NCBI RefSeq assembly: GCF_023036475.1
Contig: NZ_JAJQKI010000011.1
Span: 55,282 to 119,281 of the forward strand
Direction of reading: 5' to 3'
From: Bacillus pinisoli
Lineage (GTDB): Bacteria > Bacillota > Bacilli > Bacillales > SA4
Length of the DNA stretch: 64,000 nt
Position numbers and translations under genes: made by a program. Positions 7,420 to 15,910 of this stretch are shown here, piece after piece (the stretch's first letter is position 1; each line of letters starts with the position of its first letter). The notes beneath the pieces were generated by a model that saw nothing but the letters and a program-made list of their open reading frames with translations, did not search any database and was not told the origin of the DNA.

Positions 7420-9393
7420 TTAGATACTTATATTTTTATTTGAAAAATTTGCATTCCATTCTTCTTTTAGCTCATACCTATCCTTTAAAATTTCTTCTTG
7501 TTGCTTTTTAACTTTCTGTTTATCTATGAACCTCTTTAACCCCGTGCCAAATAGATTTAAACCGATAATTGAAATGGCAATTAATAATGATGGGAAAAAT
7601 GGAATCCATGGTGCCGATTGTATGTCCCTCATGGAGTTTGAGAGTAGTGACGGCCATGTGAACGTTAAGTTTTCTATCGTGATTCCTACCTCTTGTTCCC
7701 ATTTCAGGTCTTGCGCTAAATATACCTGAACAATTCCAAGCCCACCAAGGAGGACCATAATACGAGCCATGTCACTTATAAAAATATAAACCATCTTTTG
7801 ATAGATATTTGGAATATAGTATCTCGTAATAATATGATACCATTCTGTTCCCATTGCTACTGCTGCTAACATGTATTCGGTTTTATTAATCTTTGTAAAT
7901 TCCTGCCTCATGATCTCTCCAATTCTTCCTATATCTATAAGAGCGATAACAAATACAAGAATAGCGTAACGACTATAAGATTCAATTAATGAAGGAAGAT
8001 TACCAACTAACATGACTACTATAATAGTTGGTAAAAAAGAGAGCATACTGTTCGTAAAACCTAATAAATTTCGTGCCCCCTTATGGACAGAAGCAAAATA
8101 ACCAAAGGGGATACAAATCATAAACCGTAAAACGACTATAAAAAATAACTCCGAAAAGGTTTCACTGGCTCCATGAACAACGATGCTGAAAAAATCACGC
8201 CCTTCTCGATCTGTACCAAACCAATACTCACTACTAGGTGGAAGAGGAGCCTTTATTAACTTTCCATCCTCATCGTATTTAATTCGGAATCCTTCTAGTT
8301 CACTGTCAACAAAAGGCATGATTGGTCCTATGATAGCCATCAAAGCCATTCCCGTTATAATGAATACACCCAAAGCAAAGGAAGGATGTTCTTTCACAAA
8401 ATGAAGGATGTTTTTGCTAGTTTTTCTATAGGGAAAGGTTTTTAAGAAGTCATATATCTGTCTTAGAGTCTTAAACTTATTTGCACGAGAAATTGTCTCT
8501 TCAGATAGTTCATGGTCAAGGCTTGTCGGAGCAATGATTAATTTAATAAAATCTGTAACCCATAGACTAATCAATACTAGTAAAAGGAATGGAAGTAGCA
8601 ACCCAAGGATAGTATATGTATCATTCGCCTTAATGGAGATAATCAACTGATACCCTGCACCTTTATAAAAGCATAATCTTTCAATGATGGGTAAACTACT
8701 TATAATAATTAACATAAGAGTTTGGGTGTAACCAAGAACAGTTGGCCATGCATTCCAGAGTAAATGTTTGAGGATAATAGACAGTTCACTCGTTCCCTTT
8801 GACATAGCCGTCCTAACGTAGTCTTTATCTTTTTCATTAAAGATAGATTGATAGGTAATATTTGAAATATAAAAAATGGGTGTAATACTAATAATAAGAA
8901 GAGGAAATAACAGGTTAAACCAAGTTTCATAGCCAAATAATTCTAAATCAATATATTTTTCTCTAATTAGTAACAGGAAACCATATTGAGCGGCAATAAG
9001 TAGAAAAAAGTCCGGAACGGTTCCAAAAACAATCTGATTTACTTTATGTAATCTACCCTGAATTTTTCTATTCCTAACAATATAATGGATGATACCTACA
9101 GTTACTCCGAGTATCAGGCTAATGATATAGGCAGGAATAATAATCTTTAAACTTCTTCCAATATGTTCAACTACTATTTCATTTACAGGAACTGAATGTT
9201 TAGATAATCCTAATGATTTTTCGCTAAAAAGTACTCTATAATAATCAAGAATAGCTTGAAACATATAGCTCCAATCAGATTTATGTAAATAATATATGTC
9301 ATCTGTTGAGATCAGAACTAAATAAATGATAAAACCTGAAGCAAGAAAAAGTAGTATGAAACTCCTCAACATTTTGTTCAATAGTAAGAGCAT
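7420..9393 (-). CDS. Fused DppB-DppC-like ABC transporter permease
   Basis: A 657-residue membrane protein about twice the size of a single peptide/nickel ABC permease. The first half (about 1-300) resembles DppB: an N-terminal membrane segment, an extracytoplasmic loop, then the permease core with the EAA-type loop AMSKGTSELSIILKHLLW. The second half (about 325-640) resembles DppC, with the diagnostic YWFGTDREGRDFFSIVVHGA and a second loop AVAMGTEWYHIITRYYIPN. The start follows AAAGGGG with an 8-nt spacer. No binding protein or ATPase lies nearby, so partners must be encoded elsewhere. Substrate unknown. A frameshift artefact is unlikely because a hydrophilic linker joins the halves in one frame. 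Confidence 0.8.
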   Translation of the reverse strand: MLLLLNKMLRSFILLFLASGFIIYLVLISTDDIYYLHKSDWSYMFQAILDYYRVLFSEKSLGLSKHSVPVNEIVVEHIGRSLKIIIPAYIISLILGVTVGIIHYIVRNRKIQGRLHKVNQIVFGTVPDFFLLIAAQYGFLLLIREKYIDLELFGYETWFNLLFPLLIISITPIFYISNITYQSIFNEKDKDYVRTAMSKGTSELSIILKHLLWNAWPTVLGYTQTLMLIIISSLPIIERLCFYKGAGYQLIISIKANDTYTILGLLLPFLLLVLISLWVTDFIKLIIAPTSLDHELSEETISRANKFKTLRQIYDFLKTFPYRKTSKNILHFVKEHPSFALGVFIITGMALMAIIGPIMPFVDSELEGFRIKYDEDGKLIKAPLPPSSEYWFGTDREGRDFFSIVVHGASETFSELFFIVVLRFMICIPFGYFASVHKGARNLLGFTNSMLSFLPTIIVVMLVGNLPSLIESYSRYAILVFVIALIDIGRIGEIMRQEFTKINKTEYMLAAVAMGTEWYHIITRYYIPNIYQKMVYIFISDMARIMVLLGGLGIVQVYLAQDLKWEQEVGITIENLTFTWPSLLSNSMRDIQSAPWIPFFPSLLIAISIIGLNLFGTGLKRFIDKQKVKKQQEEILKDRYELKEEWNANFSNKNISI

Positions 9394-9398
9394 ATCAT

Positions 9399-9665
9399 TT
9401 ACCCCTTTGTGTTGTATGGTATATATTTACAGTTAAGATTTAATATAAATTGAACGCCTAATTAAATCAACTATTTTTTACCAATTACTCCTTAAATCAT
9501 GAGAAAAGACCATCATGTGATGGCCTTTTTTACTAGGACAAAGCGTTCTTACCTCTTATCTATGAACTTTTTATAAATAATTTTAGATACACTGCCTTCA
9601 ATAACCCTATTCAAATGGTCTGCTTATACCTCCACTCAAAAAGTCAATGTGTATCAAAAACAGTC
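9399..9665. other. Intergenic region with a bidirectional hairpin
   Basis: No gene is seen. The only clear structure is an inverted repeat at 9504-9531 (CCATC/GATGG core flanked by AAAAG and CTTTTT), which could terminate transcription in either direction and may serve the leftward VOC gene. Confidence 0.5.
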
Positions 9666-10082
9666 TCACTTCGCATCTGAATCTGTTTCGGACTTCTCCA
9701 AATTATGATCTTCTATTTCCTTCTCGACCATCTTTCTGTATGAATCATTAAAGGGTTCCCATAACTCTATCATATTCCCAAGAATATCTTCTATTTGAGC
9801 AAACTTTCCGTACTCATAAACTTTTATATCCTGTATGACTTTAACATTCTTACTCTTTAGTTTCTCTAAGTATTTTTCAAGATCATCTACTGTAAAATTA
9901 AGAATCGATTTCCCTGATTCTTTCTGATCGAATGTAATAAGAGTGAATATGTTTGGCACAAGAAAATTAATACCATAACTAGAAGTATCCAATCCTAGAA
10001 CCTCATGATACCAATTTAATAACTTTTTGGTATCACCCTCGATATTTAAAAATATACCACCAATACCAGTTATTTTTGACAT
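9666..10082 (-). CDS. VOC/glyoxalase-fold protein
   Basis: A small cytoplasmic protein (138 residues) with the vicinal-oxygen-chelate fold: an N-terminal beta-strand unit (ITGIGGIFLNIEGDTKKLLNWYHEVLGL) followed by a second unit that ends in the usual EDILGNMIELWEP. Proteins of this kind include dioxygenases, glyoxalases and resistance proteins, and the sequence does not decide between them. The tail after residue 120 is charged and acidic. A strong AAAGGGGGAGGA ribosome binding site supports the start. It appears monocistronic. Confidence 0.8.
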   Translation of the reverse strand: MSKITGIGGIFLNIEGDTKKLLNWYHEVLGLDTSSYGINFLVPNIFTLITFDQKESGKSILNFTVDDLEKYLEKLKSKNVKVIQDIKVYEYGKFAQIEDILGNMIELWEPFNDSYRKMVEKEIEDHNLEKSETDSDAK

Positions 10083-10167
10083 TTAGTCCTCCCCCTTTAG
10101 AATAAAATACCACTTACTCTTTCGATTTCTCTAAAATGTTGTACTACCTATAAATATTGTTTATTGG

Positions 10168-11262
10168 TTATTTCCACCAAGTTGAATTATAGTTTGTTAA
10201 CTCTCCTGTTAATATGATTGTCTTACCAATTTGGGGAGTCAAAAGATTTAGATTAGCTTTTTTAGCCTCTGCAAAAGCACGTTCTATAGGCTCTGTCCAA
10301 CCATGATAAGCAAGAGTAAAAGCTCCCCAATGAATGAGCATCATATTTTCTCCATTTACATCTAGATGGGCCTGTACAGCTTCTTCAGGTGTCATATGAA
10401 CCCATGACCAGCGGCGATCATATTGTCCACCTTCTAATAAAGAGATCGTAAATGGGCCGTATTTTTCTCCAATTTTTTTAAAATGAGCATCATAGCCACC
10501 ATCTCCACTGGTATAGAAACGAGTTTGTTTTCCAAGTATCACCCAACCACCCCATAGAGTCGAATCTCGATTAAACACCCCTCTTCCAGAGAAGTGCTTA
10601 GATGGAGTGAAGGCAACAGTCAAGCCTTGGAATTCCGTCTCATCCCACCAATTAAGCTCCGTAATTTTTTCCTTTAGAACTCCCCAACGAACCAAATGGG
10701 CACTGACACCATAAGGTACAAAGAAGTGACCAACCTTGTCCTTCAACTTTCGAATAGATGGGTAATCAAGGTGGTCGTAATGATCATGGGTAATAAAAAC
10801 CGCATCAATAGCCGGCATCTCATCAATAATGTATAGCATATCTTCACTGTATCGTTTACTTCCTACAAAAGAAAAAGGCGACGCAACTCGCCCAAGCATC
10901 GGATCAACAAGCATTTTTTTATTATCAAGACTGAGCAAAAAAGCCGAATGTCCAAACCAAGTTAAACTATCTTCTTCACTTTTTATTTTGTTCCAATCAA
11001 TTTGAGTAACCGGCAATTGACCAGCAGGAGTTCGATCATTGGCACCAGATAAAGAGTCTTTCATCATAGAGAAAATATCAGATACGTTCATGGCCATCTT
11101 AGTGGGTACTTGATTAACAAATTTTCCATTAACATGATTATCAAACTTAGAGTATAGTTCTTTTTGCTCGCTATTTGGGTTTCCTCCGAATACTGGATGC
11201 AGATAACTTAGCATTGCTAGGGTAACAATTAAAACAAATAAAAACAGAAGAAAATAGACCAT
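10168..11262 (-). CDS. Membrane-anchored metallo-beta-lactamase-fold hydrolase, NAPE-PLD-like
   Basis: A 364-residue protein with an uncleaved N-terminal membrane anchor (about residues 2-22) and a metallo-beta-lactamase fold. The metal-binding motif THDHYDHLD is intact, preceded by SLTWFGHSAFLLSL and followed by SGDGGYDAHF and LIHWGAFTLAYHGW, a pattern found in the NAPE-PLD/UlaG-like branch of the family. That branch includes phospholipase-D-type and lactonase enzymes, so activity on a phosphodiester or lactone is plausible, but the substrate is unknown. It follows the VOC gene's position by 85 nt in the same direction but has its own upstream region. Confidence 0.8.
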   Translation of the reverse strand: MVYFLLFLFVLIVTLAMLSYLHPVFGGNPNSEQKELYSKFDNHVNGKFVNQVPTKMAMNVSDIFSMMKDSLSGANDRTPAGQLPVTQIDWNKIKSEEDSLTWFGHSAFLLSLDNKKMLVDPMLGRVASPFSFVGSKRYSEDMLYIIDEMPAIDAVFITHDHYDHLDYPSIRKLKDKVGHFFVPYGVSAHLVRWGVLKEKITELNWWDETEFQGLTVAFTPSKHFSGRGVFNRDSTLWGGWVILGKQTRFYTSGDGGYDAHFKKIGEKYGPFTISLLEGGQYDRRWSWVHMTPEEAVQAHLDVNGENMMLIHWGAFTLAYHGWTEPIERAFAEAKKANLNLLTPQIGKTIILTGELTNYNSTWWK

Positions 11263-11600
11263 TGTTTTCTGTGATTCCTTCCTTTTAGTGTTTGAATTAT
11301 TTTATCATACACCAACTAACACTAGTCGGTTATTTTAAACCTATGTTCATTTCTTTATGCAAGCTAAATACAGCCTTCACCGAATCATTCTGCCTTTCGT
11401 CTGCCTTGCCATTTTCGTCATATATCTTCCGGCTATGTAGTCATGTAACGTCGGGTACGTGTAGCGTATATCCCATCTCTAGGAATTTCCTTGACTAAAT
11501 TCACCCCTGATATCCTAAAGAATCTCGATACCTAGATCCAACTACAGGTACCTTATAGGGAATAGATAATCCCGGACTAAGTTTTTGATAAATAATTTTA
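11263..11600. other. Intergenic region without a recognisable gene
   Basis: Short reading frames here have no ribosome binding site or family resemblance. I see no tRNA-like or riboswitch-like structure. Confidence 0.4.
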
Positions 11601-11636
11601 ACAAAAGCCTTTCCATAATAACGGAAAGGCTTTTGT
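11601..11636. terminator. Bidirectional rho-independent terminator
   Basis: A perfect 14-bp stem (ACAAAAGCCTTTCC / GGAAAGGCTTTTGT) with an 8-nt loop. It has A-rich and T-rich flanks on both sides and lies about 60 nt past the DegV stop. Confidence 0.88.
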
Positions 11637-11697
11637 TTCTACTTGGTCAAGGTTTGGCTAGTAACGGCTTTAAGAGTGAAAATTATATGATCTTCCC

Positions 11698-12561
11698 TTA
11701 CTTTTCTACAAAATACATTGAAATAGCACCTAAGCCCACATGGTTCCCAACTGATACTCCCATTTGCATAATATAAATGTCTCCAGAGAAATCAGTATCC
11801 GATTGAAGTTTAGCTTTAAGATTTTCGGCAACTTTAATATCTGATGTATAACCAACTATGATAAAGTCCGTCAATTCTTGGTCATTTCTTTTCATAAACT
11901 CCTGCGTGTAATGGTTAAGTACCCTCTTTAATCCTCTTTCCTTTCCAACTATGGCCCCTTTTCCATCCTTCATAGTCATAATCGGCTTTAGCATTAAGAT
12001 TTTTCCTATTAAGGCACTTGCATTAGTAAGCCTACCACTCTTTATCAAATGATCTAAATCATCCACGGATAGGAAATGCTTTATCTTTCTCTTATACTTT
12101 TCATTAAAAGCAACTATTTCTTCAAACGATGCTCCCTGTTCCCTCATCATCGCACTTTTCATAATAAGCCAACCGCTTCCATGACTCATACATTTTGAAT
12201 CAACTACATGTATCTTAACGTTAGATTCCGGACTTTCCTCGAAGAAATAATCTTTCGCTATTATAGCTGATTGATATGAACCGCTTGTTCCACTAGACAT
12301 GCATATACATAATACTTCCTTAGTTCCAGCCTCAACAGCCTGTTTTATTATTTTCAAGTACTCGGCTGGACTTGGCATACCTGTGGTCGGAAAATCTGGC
12401 AACGCTTCCATCATTCCATAAAATTCATCTGGTTGGATATCTACCCTGTCTCTATATATTTTTCCCTCTATATTTATGGTTAGAGGTGCCAAGCTGATAT
12501 CGTACATTTTCAGTACTTCATCAGATAAATCACATGTTGAATCAGCCATGATTTTTATCAT
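11698..12561 (-). CDS. DegV family fatty-acid-binding protein
   Basis: A 287-residue protein of the DegV/FakB family, which bind a fatty acid for phosphorylation by FakA. Visible signatures are the N-terminal MADSTCDLS, the PTTGMPSPAEY loop, CICMSSGTSGSYQSA (phosphate/acyl contact) and the LIKSGRLTNASALIG helix. The start at 12561 is preferred over an upstream frame extension because GGAGGC precedes it at proper distance and homologues begin at the same point. A hairpin-rich repeat lies directly upstream. No FakA gene is nearby. Confidence 0.88.
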   Translation of the reverse strand: MIKIMADSTCDLSDEVLKMYDISLAPLTINIEGKIYRDRVDIQPDEFYGMMEALPDFPTTGMPSPAEYLKIIKQAVEAGTKEVLCICMSSGTSGSYQSAIIAKDYFFEESPESNVKIHVVDSKCMSHGSGWLIMKSAMMREQGASFEEIVAFNEKYKRKIKHFLSVDDLDHLIKSGRLTNASALIGKILMLKPIMTMKDGKGAIVGKERGLKRVLNHYTQEFMKRNDQELTDFIIVGYTSDIKVAENLKAKLQSDTDFSGDIYIMQMGVSVGNHVGLGAISMYFVEK

Positions 12562-12605
12562 TAATCTGCCTCCATAATTAAATTGAAATATCATTTTTCT
12601 ATTAA

Positions 12606-12689
12606 GCTCTTTTCGTATATATTGTTGCTTTCGTAGAAATCCCAAAAGCCGGATTTTTACTTGTTAGTATAACAGTTTTAGAAAAGAGC
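12606..12689. repeat. MITE-like dispersed repeat, copy A
   Basis: The segment is bounded by inverted GCTCTTTTC and GAAAAGAGC and contains a central hairpin (GTAGAAATCC / GGATTTTTAC). It matches the larger copy at 56005-56196 over both ends and over the central hairpin. It lies just upstream of the DegV gene. Confidence 0.7.
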
Positions 12690-13120
12690 CCTCTATTATT
12701 AGAATGTAAACACTTTTAGCATTTTACACATACATACTGATTAATTCTACAACAATATAAGTGAATATGCTTCTTTGACAAAAAATAAGGATACCGTTAA
12801 TAAACAGTATTCCTTCTATAACTACTTTAACCATTCCTTAATGATTATTTTATATTGGTCCTATCCATTGTTTACAACTATTTGTGATAAGGTTCGACGT
12901 AGCAAAAAAAAGGGTGCTTGCCATAGCCTTTCCCTACTGAATACAATACCACTAATTCTTTCGACTGCCCTACAATGCGTTACTTTCTCTACTTGTTTCT
13001 CGTCAATTTAAGTATAAAAGAATGAGTAGATTCCGTTTATTTTTTGCTTTTTTGCAAAATCAAATTGTATAAGTGCCCCAACAAATATTATAGAGCCAAA
13101 AAAACTTTATAACTTACTAT
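12690..13120. other. Intergenic region around attachment-site copy 3
   Basis: Apart from the rlmH-tail copy I see no gene. A 78-codon frame on the plus strand crosses the attachment core and has no ribosome binding site, so I leave it out. Confidence 0.4.
12861..12898 (-). other. rlmH 3'-end-like attachment site, copy 3
   Basis: On the minus strand the 18-nt core GAACCTTATCACAAATAG matches the end of rlmH (GAACCTTACCATAAATAG) at 16 of 18 positions, with both differences synonymous, and would read EPYHK-stop. The left arm CTATCCATTG is also found at copy 2, and the right arm GCAAAAAAAAGGG resembles the arm of copy 2. No rlmH body is attached. SCC elements of staphylococci integrate at this same position. 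Confidence 0.7.
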
Positions 13121-13148
13121 AAAAAATAAAACAGGCCTAAATGGCCTG
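13121..13148 (-). terminator. Rho-independent terminator, leftward
   Basis: Stem CAGGCC / GGCCTG with a 5-nt loop, followed on the minus strand by a T-rich tract. It lies about 30 nt past the secreted protein gene. Confidence 0.8.
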
Positions 13149-13176
13149 CTATTATTTGATATATCTATTACTACAG

Positions 13177-14256
13177 TTAAGGTTGAAATGGGTTATACCC
13201 TTCAATTGCGTAGATTAGCCAACCAGTTGCTGAAACAGATTCCACGCTTTTCATTGTCCAGTATCCATTATTCGTACCTAGTAGAGAATACGGAACTCCT
13301 CCAGTACCATAGAAATCTTGTATTTTAATAATTTCATTCAGAAAATAATTTGCGTCCGTTGTTCTTCCATCCATCTTAAATGAAACGACCATCTGTCCTT
13401 GTCCTTCAAACCAAATATCATTTTTATCACTATTGAAATCAAACCCATCAATTGTAATCGTATTAGTTTTTACTCGTTTTGTTTTTTGATTACGATGATT
13501 ATTCATTACATAGTTCAAACCACGGTTATATTGATATGTTCCTGATGTGCCAAGTGCTTGCACTCCCCAAGCGTTTGTATCCATTGGATTATTCGGGTCA
13601 TTACGACCTGCCCAAAAGAACCCTTCTGTATCTTGCCAAACTTTATTATCTAAAAATGACTTAACTTTAGCCGCTTCTTGTGTATAACCATAATATTTCA
13701 GCATGGCATAAGCATCCTGATTGTGTTCAGTAGAAGCCCAGGTAAGTACGTTGTTAGCAGAATCTATACCCCCGTTAATACCTCCATCAAGTTGTTGGAA
13801 TTGTATTGACCAATCAATAGCTTTAATCGCCATATTACGATACGTCGAAGTATCTCCAGTGTCTTTTTCATATTTAGCCACAGCCATTGCTACCCATAAC
13901 ACCGGACCCACATGCTGATTATGTTCTTGTACGGATTTATTACAATAATAAGCTGTATACCAGGAACCTGAAGGATTTTGAAGAGATTTCAAAACATCTA
14001 GCACCGTCTTTGCTCTGGCCGTATCACCTTTTAAAAGAAATCCAATGGCAGCAACTGCTTGATCATACGTGTAGGCAATCTGCTGACTATCAGAAAAACT
14101 ATCGACTAGACCCGTTGAACATAGCTGTCCCTTTAACCAATTATAAGCATTGTCTGACGATGTGGTTGTAGATGAAACCGCAAAAGAAGGTGACACACCG
14201 GAAAAAATGAGTATAAGACTTAGCATCATTATAAAACTAAATTTTAACTTAAACAT
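13177..14256 (-). CDS. Secreted alpha/alpha-barrel (six-hairpin glycosidase-like) protein
   Basis: A 359-residue exported protein with a clear Sec signal peptide (basic start, hydrophobic core, likely cleavage after SFA near residue 26). The mature part is built of repeated helical hairpins rich in aromatic residues, with motifs such as TYDQAVAAIGFLL, VGPVLWVAMAVAKY, STEHNQDAYAML and a C-terminal SATGWLIYAIEGYNPF. This looks like an (alpha/alpha)-toroid of the six-hairpin glycosidase or terpene-cyclase-like type, but I cannot assign a family or substrate. A GGAGG site precedes the ATG and a cre-like site lies about 50 nt upstream. It is the only gene between rlmH-tail copies 2 and 3. Confidence 0.75.
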   Translation of the reverse strand: MFKLKFSFIMMLSLILIFSGVSPSFAVSSTTTSSDNAYNWLKGQLCSTGLVDSFSDSQQIAYTYDQAVAAIGFLLKGDTARAKTVLDVLKSLQNPSGSWYTAYYCNKSVQEHNQHVGPVLWVAMAVAKYEKDTGDTSTYRNMAIKAIDWSIQFQQLDGGINGGIDSANNVLTWASTEHNQDAYAMLKYYGYTQEAAKVKSFLDNKVWQDTEGFFWAGRNDPNNPMDTNAWGVQALGTSGTYQYNRGLNYVMNNHRNQKTKRVKTNTITIDGFDFNSDKNDIWFEGQGQMVVSFKMDGRTTDANYFLNEIIKIQDFYGTGGVPYSLLGTNNGYWTMKSVESVSATGWLIYAIEGYNPFQP

Positions 14257-14306
14257 TCTTTATCCTCCTATTACTAATTTTAACCCTTTGTTGATTTCCA
14301 ACAGAA

Positions 14307-14320
14307 TTTAAGCGCTTTCA
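14307..14320 (-). promoter_or_regulatory. cre-like catabolite repression site
   Basis: On the minus strand TGAAAGCGCTTAAA matches the CcpA consensus TGWAARCGYTWNCA at 13 of 14 positions. It is about 50 nt upstream of the secreted protein's start, which fits carbon catabolite control of an extracellular hydrolase. Confidence 0.6.
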
Positions 14321-14600
14321 TTAAAGGTTATTTTAAAAAAAGTAAAAATACAATACTCCTTTAGTTGTATCTTGTTACTTTTCATAGAAAAAGCTTTTTG
14401 ATATGGTCTTGAACCACATGTTTTAGCGAAAATGGGACAGAACCAAACACGGATATCTTTCAAAGATACCGAAGATAATAATCATACATTAATGAGTGTA
14501 ATAAAAATGTAAGAAAACCAAAAGGAGAACATCTACATCACAAGTACGGTCTCCTTCAATTTAAGTTAGCTTTTTAATCCTTCTTTATCCAGGATTACTT

Positions 14601-14656
14601 CTATCCATTGCTATACCACTATTTTTGGTATGGTTCACCGTGGTTATTTAAGAGGC
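14601..14656 (-). other. rlmH 3'-end-like attachment site, copy 2
   Basis: On the minus strand the core GGTGAACCATACCAAAAATAG reads (N)HGEPYQK-stop and matches the rlmH 3' core at 16 of 18 positions, extending to GGTGAACC. The left arm CTATCCATTG is shared with copy 3. The right arm contains AGAGGCAAAAA, the inverted counterpart of TTTTTGCCTCT next to the authentic rlmH end, so the segment between copies 2 and 1 has short terminal inverted repeats, as SCC-type elements do. Confidence 0.72.
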
Positions 14657-14662
14657 AAAAAG

Positions 14663-14693
14663 GGCATTGGTTGCCTACAACCAATGCCTTTTT
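14663..14693. terminator. Bidirectional terminator-like hairpin
   Basis: An 11-bp perfect stem (GGCATTGGTTG / CAACCAATGCC) with a 4-nt loop, followed by TTTTT on the plus strand and by a T-rich tract on the minus strand. It sits just inside the left end of the dioxygenase segment. Confidence 0.75.
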
Positions 14694-14880
14694 ATTGTAT
14701 ATTTTCGAGTAAATAGCATATTCATTTAACCTAATTTATTAGTTTCATAGTTATCAAATAATTAATTTCCGTACTAGCTTAAATAAGGTTACAAGTAATC
14801 TTAAGAATTATCAGATTCACAAACTTAATATAGGTTGAATAGTAATCGTATAAATAGCATGTATTAGTATTTTATCTATA

Positions 14881-14909
14881 AGAAAAAACCGAGCAGCAAG
14901 TGCTCGGTT
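14881..14909 (-). terminator. Rho-independent terminator of the dioxygenase gene
   Basis: Stem AACCGAGCA / TGCTCGGTT with a 5-nt loop and a run of T on the minus strand, directly after the stop codon. Confidence 0.85.
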
Positions 14910-14917
14910 TAATCTTA

Positions 14918-15868
14918 TTACTTTTTAATTAATCCGATTTCTACTAAACGTTGATATAAGAAATCACCAGCTGTAATAGCAGGATGCTTCTCTGGGTTAT
15001 CTTCGCTAATACAAGATGGAATTGTTTCTAGTAAACAATCACTATATGGATGAACGAAGAATGGCATAGAGTAACGTGAAGTATTTTCACCTTGCGGATT
15101 TACAACACGGTGAGTCGTAGCTGGAATTACTTCATTAGAAATACGAGATAACATATCTCCAGCGTCAACGATGATTTGGCCTTTTTCAGCCTTAACATCA
15201 ATCCATTCCCCTTCACGAGTTAATAACTGTAATCCAGATGCAGTTGATTCAACTAATAATGTAATTAAGTTGATATCTTCATGTTCAGCAGCACGGATTG
15301 CATTAGGATCCATGGAATCATCTAGTGGTGGATAATGAATGGCACGGAGAATACTATTTCCATCTTTAATCATATCAGAAAAGAAATTAGGACGTAGGTC
15401 CATGTTTAAAGCAAGTGCCTCAAGCATATTACGAGCTACACGTTCTAACTCACGATAGAAACTAATTGCATTTTTACGTAACTCTGGTAATTCCTCAGGC
15501 CAAACATTAGCAGGATAATCATCACTTAACGGATGACCTACCGGCAATTCTTGTCCAACGTGGAAAAATTCTTTTAAATCTCCAACAGTACGATTTTTTG
15601 CGTGCTCTTTTCCGAAACCAGTATAACCACGTGCTCCGCCAAGTACGCTTTCACATTTTATTTTTGTTTCTGTATCTAAAGAAAAGAACTTTTGCCACAT
15701 TTCATAGTTTTTGTCAATTAGATCAGGGTTAACTCCATGGCCTTCTAAAATAATAAAGCCAGTTTCTTTTAAGCCTGTTGCAAAAGCGTCAGCAAAAGCA
15801 GCACGTTGCTCAGTATTTCCATATGTAAAATCTTTTAAGCTAAGTGTACGAACATAAGGTGTCGTCAT
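14918..15868 (-). CDS. 2-oxoglutarate/Fe(II) oxygenase, isopenicillin N synthase family
   Basis: A 316-residue cytoplasmic enzyme of the isopenicillin N synthase-like family. The N-terminal DIOX_N region (about 1-120) contains GFIILEGHGV. The catalytic jelly roll has the iron ligands His and Asp in AAEHEDINLIT and the distal His in TTHRVVNP, and the co-substrate Arg in SRYSMPFF. All key residues are present. The substrate is unknown; family members act on peptides, flavonoids, hormones and small acids. It is the only gene between rlmH-tail copies 1 and 2. A perfect cre site 29 nt upstream suggests strong CcpA repression. Confidence 0.9.
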   Translation of the reverse strand: MTTPYVRTLSLKDFTYGNTEQRAAFADAFATGLKETGFIILEGHGVNPDLIDKNYEMWQKFFSLDTETKIKCESVLGGARGYTGFGKEHAKNRTVGDLKEFFHVGQELPVGHPLSDDYPANVWPEELPELRKNAISFYRELERVARNMLEALALNMDLRPNFFSDMIKDGNSILRAIHYPPLDDSMDPNAIRAAEHEDINLITLLVESTASGLQLLTREGEWIDVKAEKGQIIVDAGDMLSRISNEVIPATTHRVVNPQGENTSRYSMPFFVHPYSDCLLETIPSCISEDNPEKHPAITAGDFLYQRLVEIGLIKK

Positions 15869-15896
15869 TTTTTACATTTCCCCCTTTGCTTTCATT

Positions 15897-15910
15897 TGAA
15901 AGCGTTTTCA
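15897..15910. promoter_or_regulatory. cre site upstream of the dioxygenase gene
   Basis: TGAAAGCGTTTTCA matches the CcpA consensus TGWAARCGYTWNCA at every position. At 29 nt before the start codon it probably lies at or downstream of the transcription start, a placement that gives repression. Confidence 0.72.

Larger units (their letters stand above)
14321..14886. other. Intergenic region holding attachment-site copy 2
   Basis: No gene is seen. It contains the upstream region of the secreted-protein gene, the rlmH-tail copy at 14601-14656 and a strong hairpin at 14663-14693. The remainder is AT-rich. Confidence 0.4.

Noticed and set aside
11639..11662. Possible fourth rlmH-tail copy (AACCTTGACCAAGTAGA on the minus strand)
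   Set aside because: Needs gaps to align and shares no flanking arms, so it is not distinguishable from chance.
12775..13011. 78-codon frame on the plus strand
   Set aside because: No ribosome binding site, crosses the attachment core, and shows no family features.
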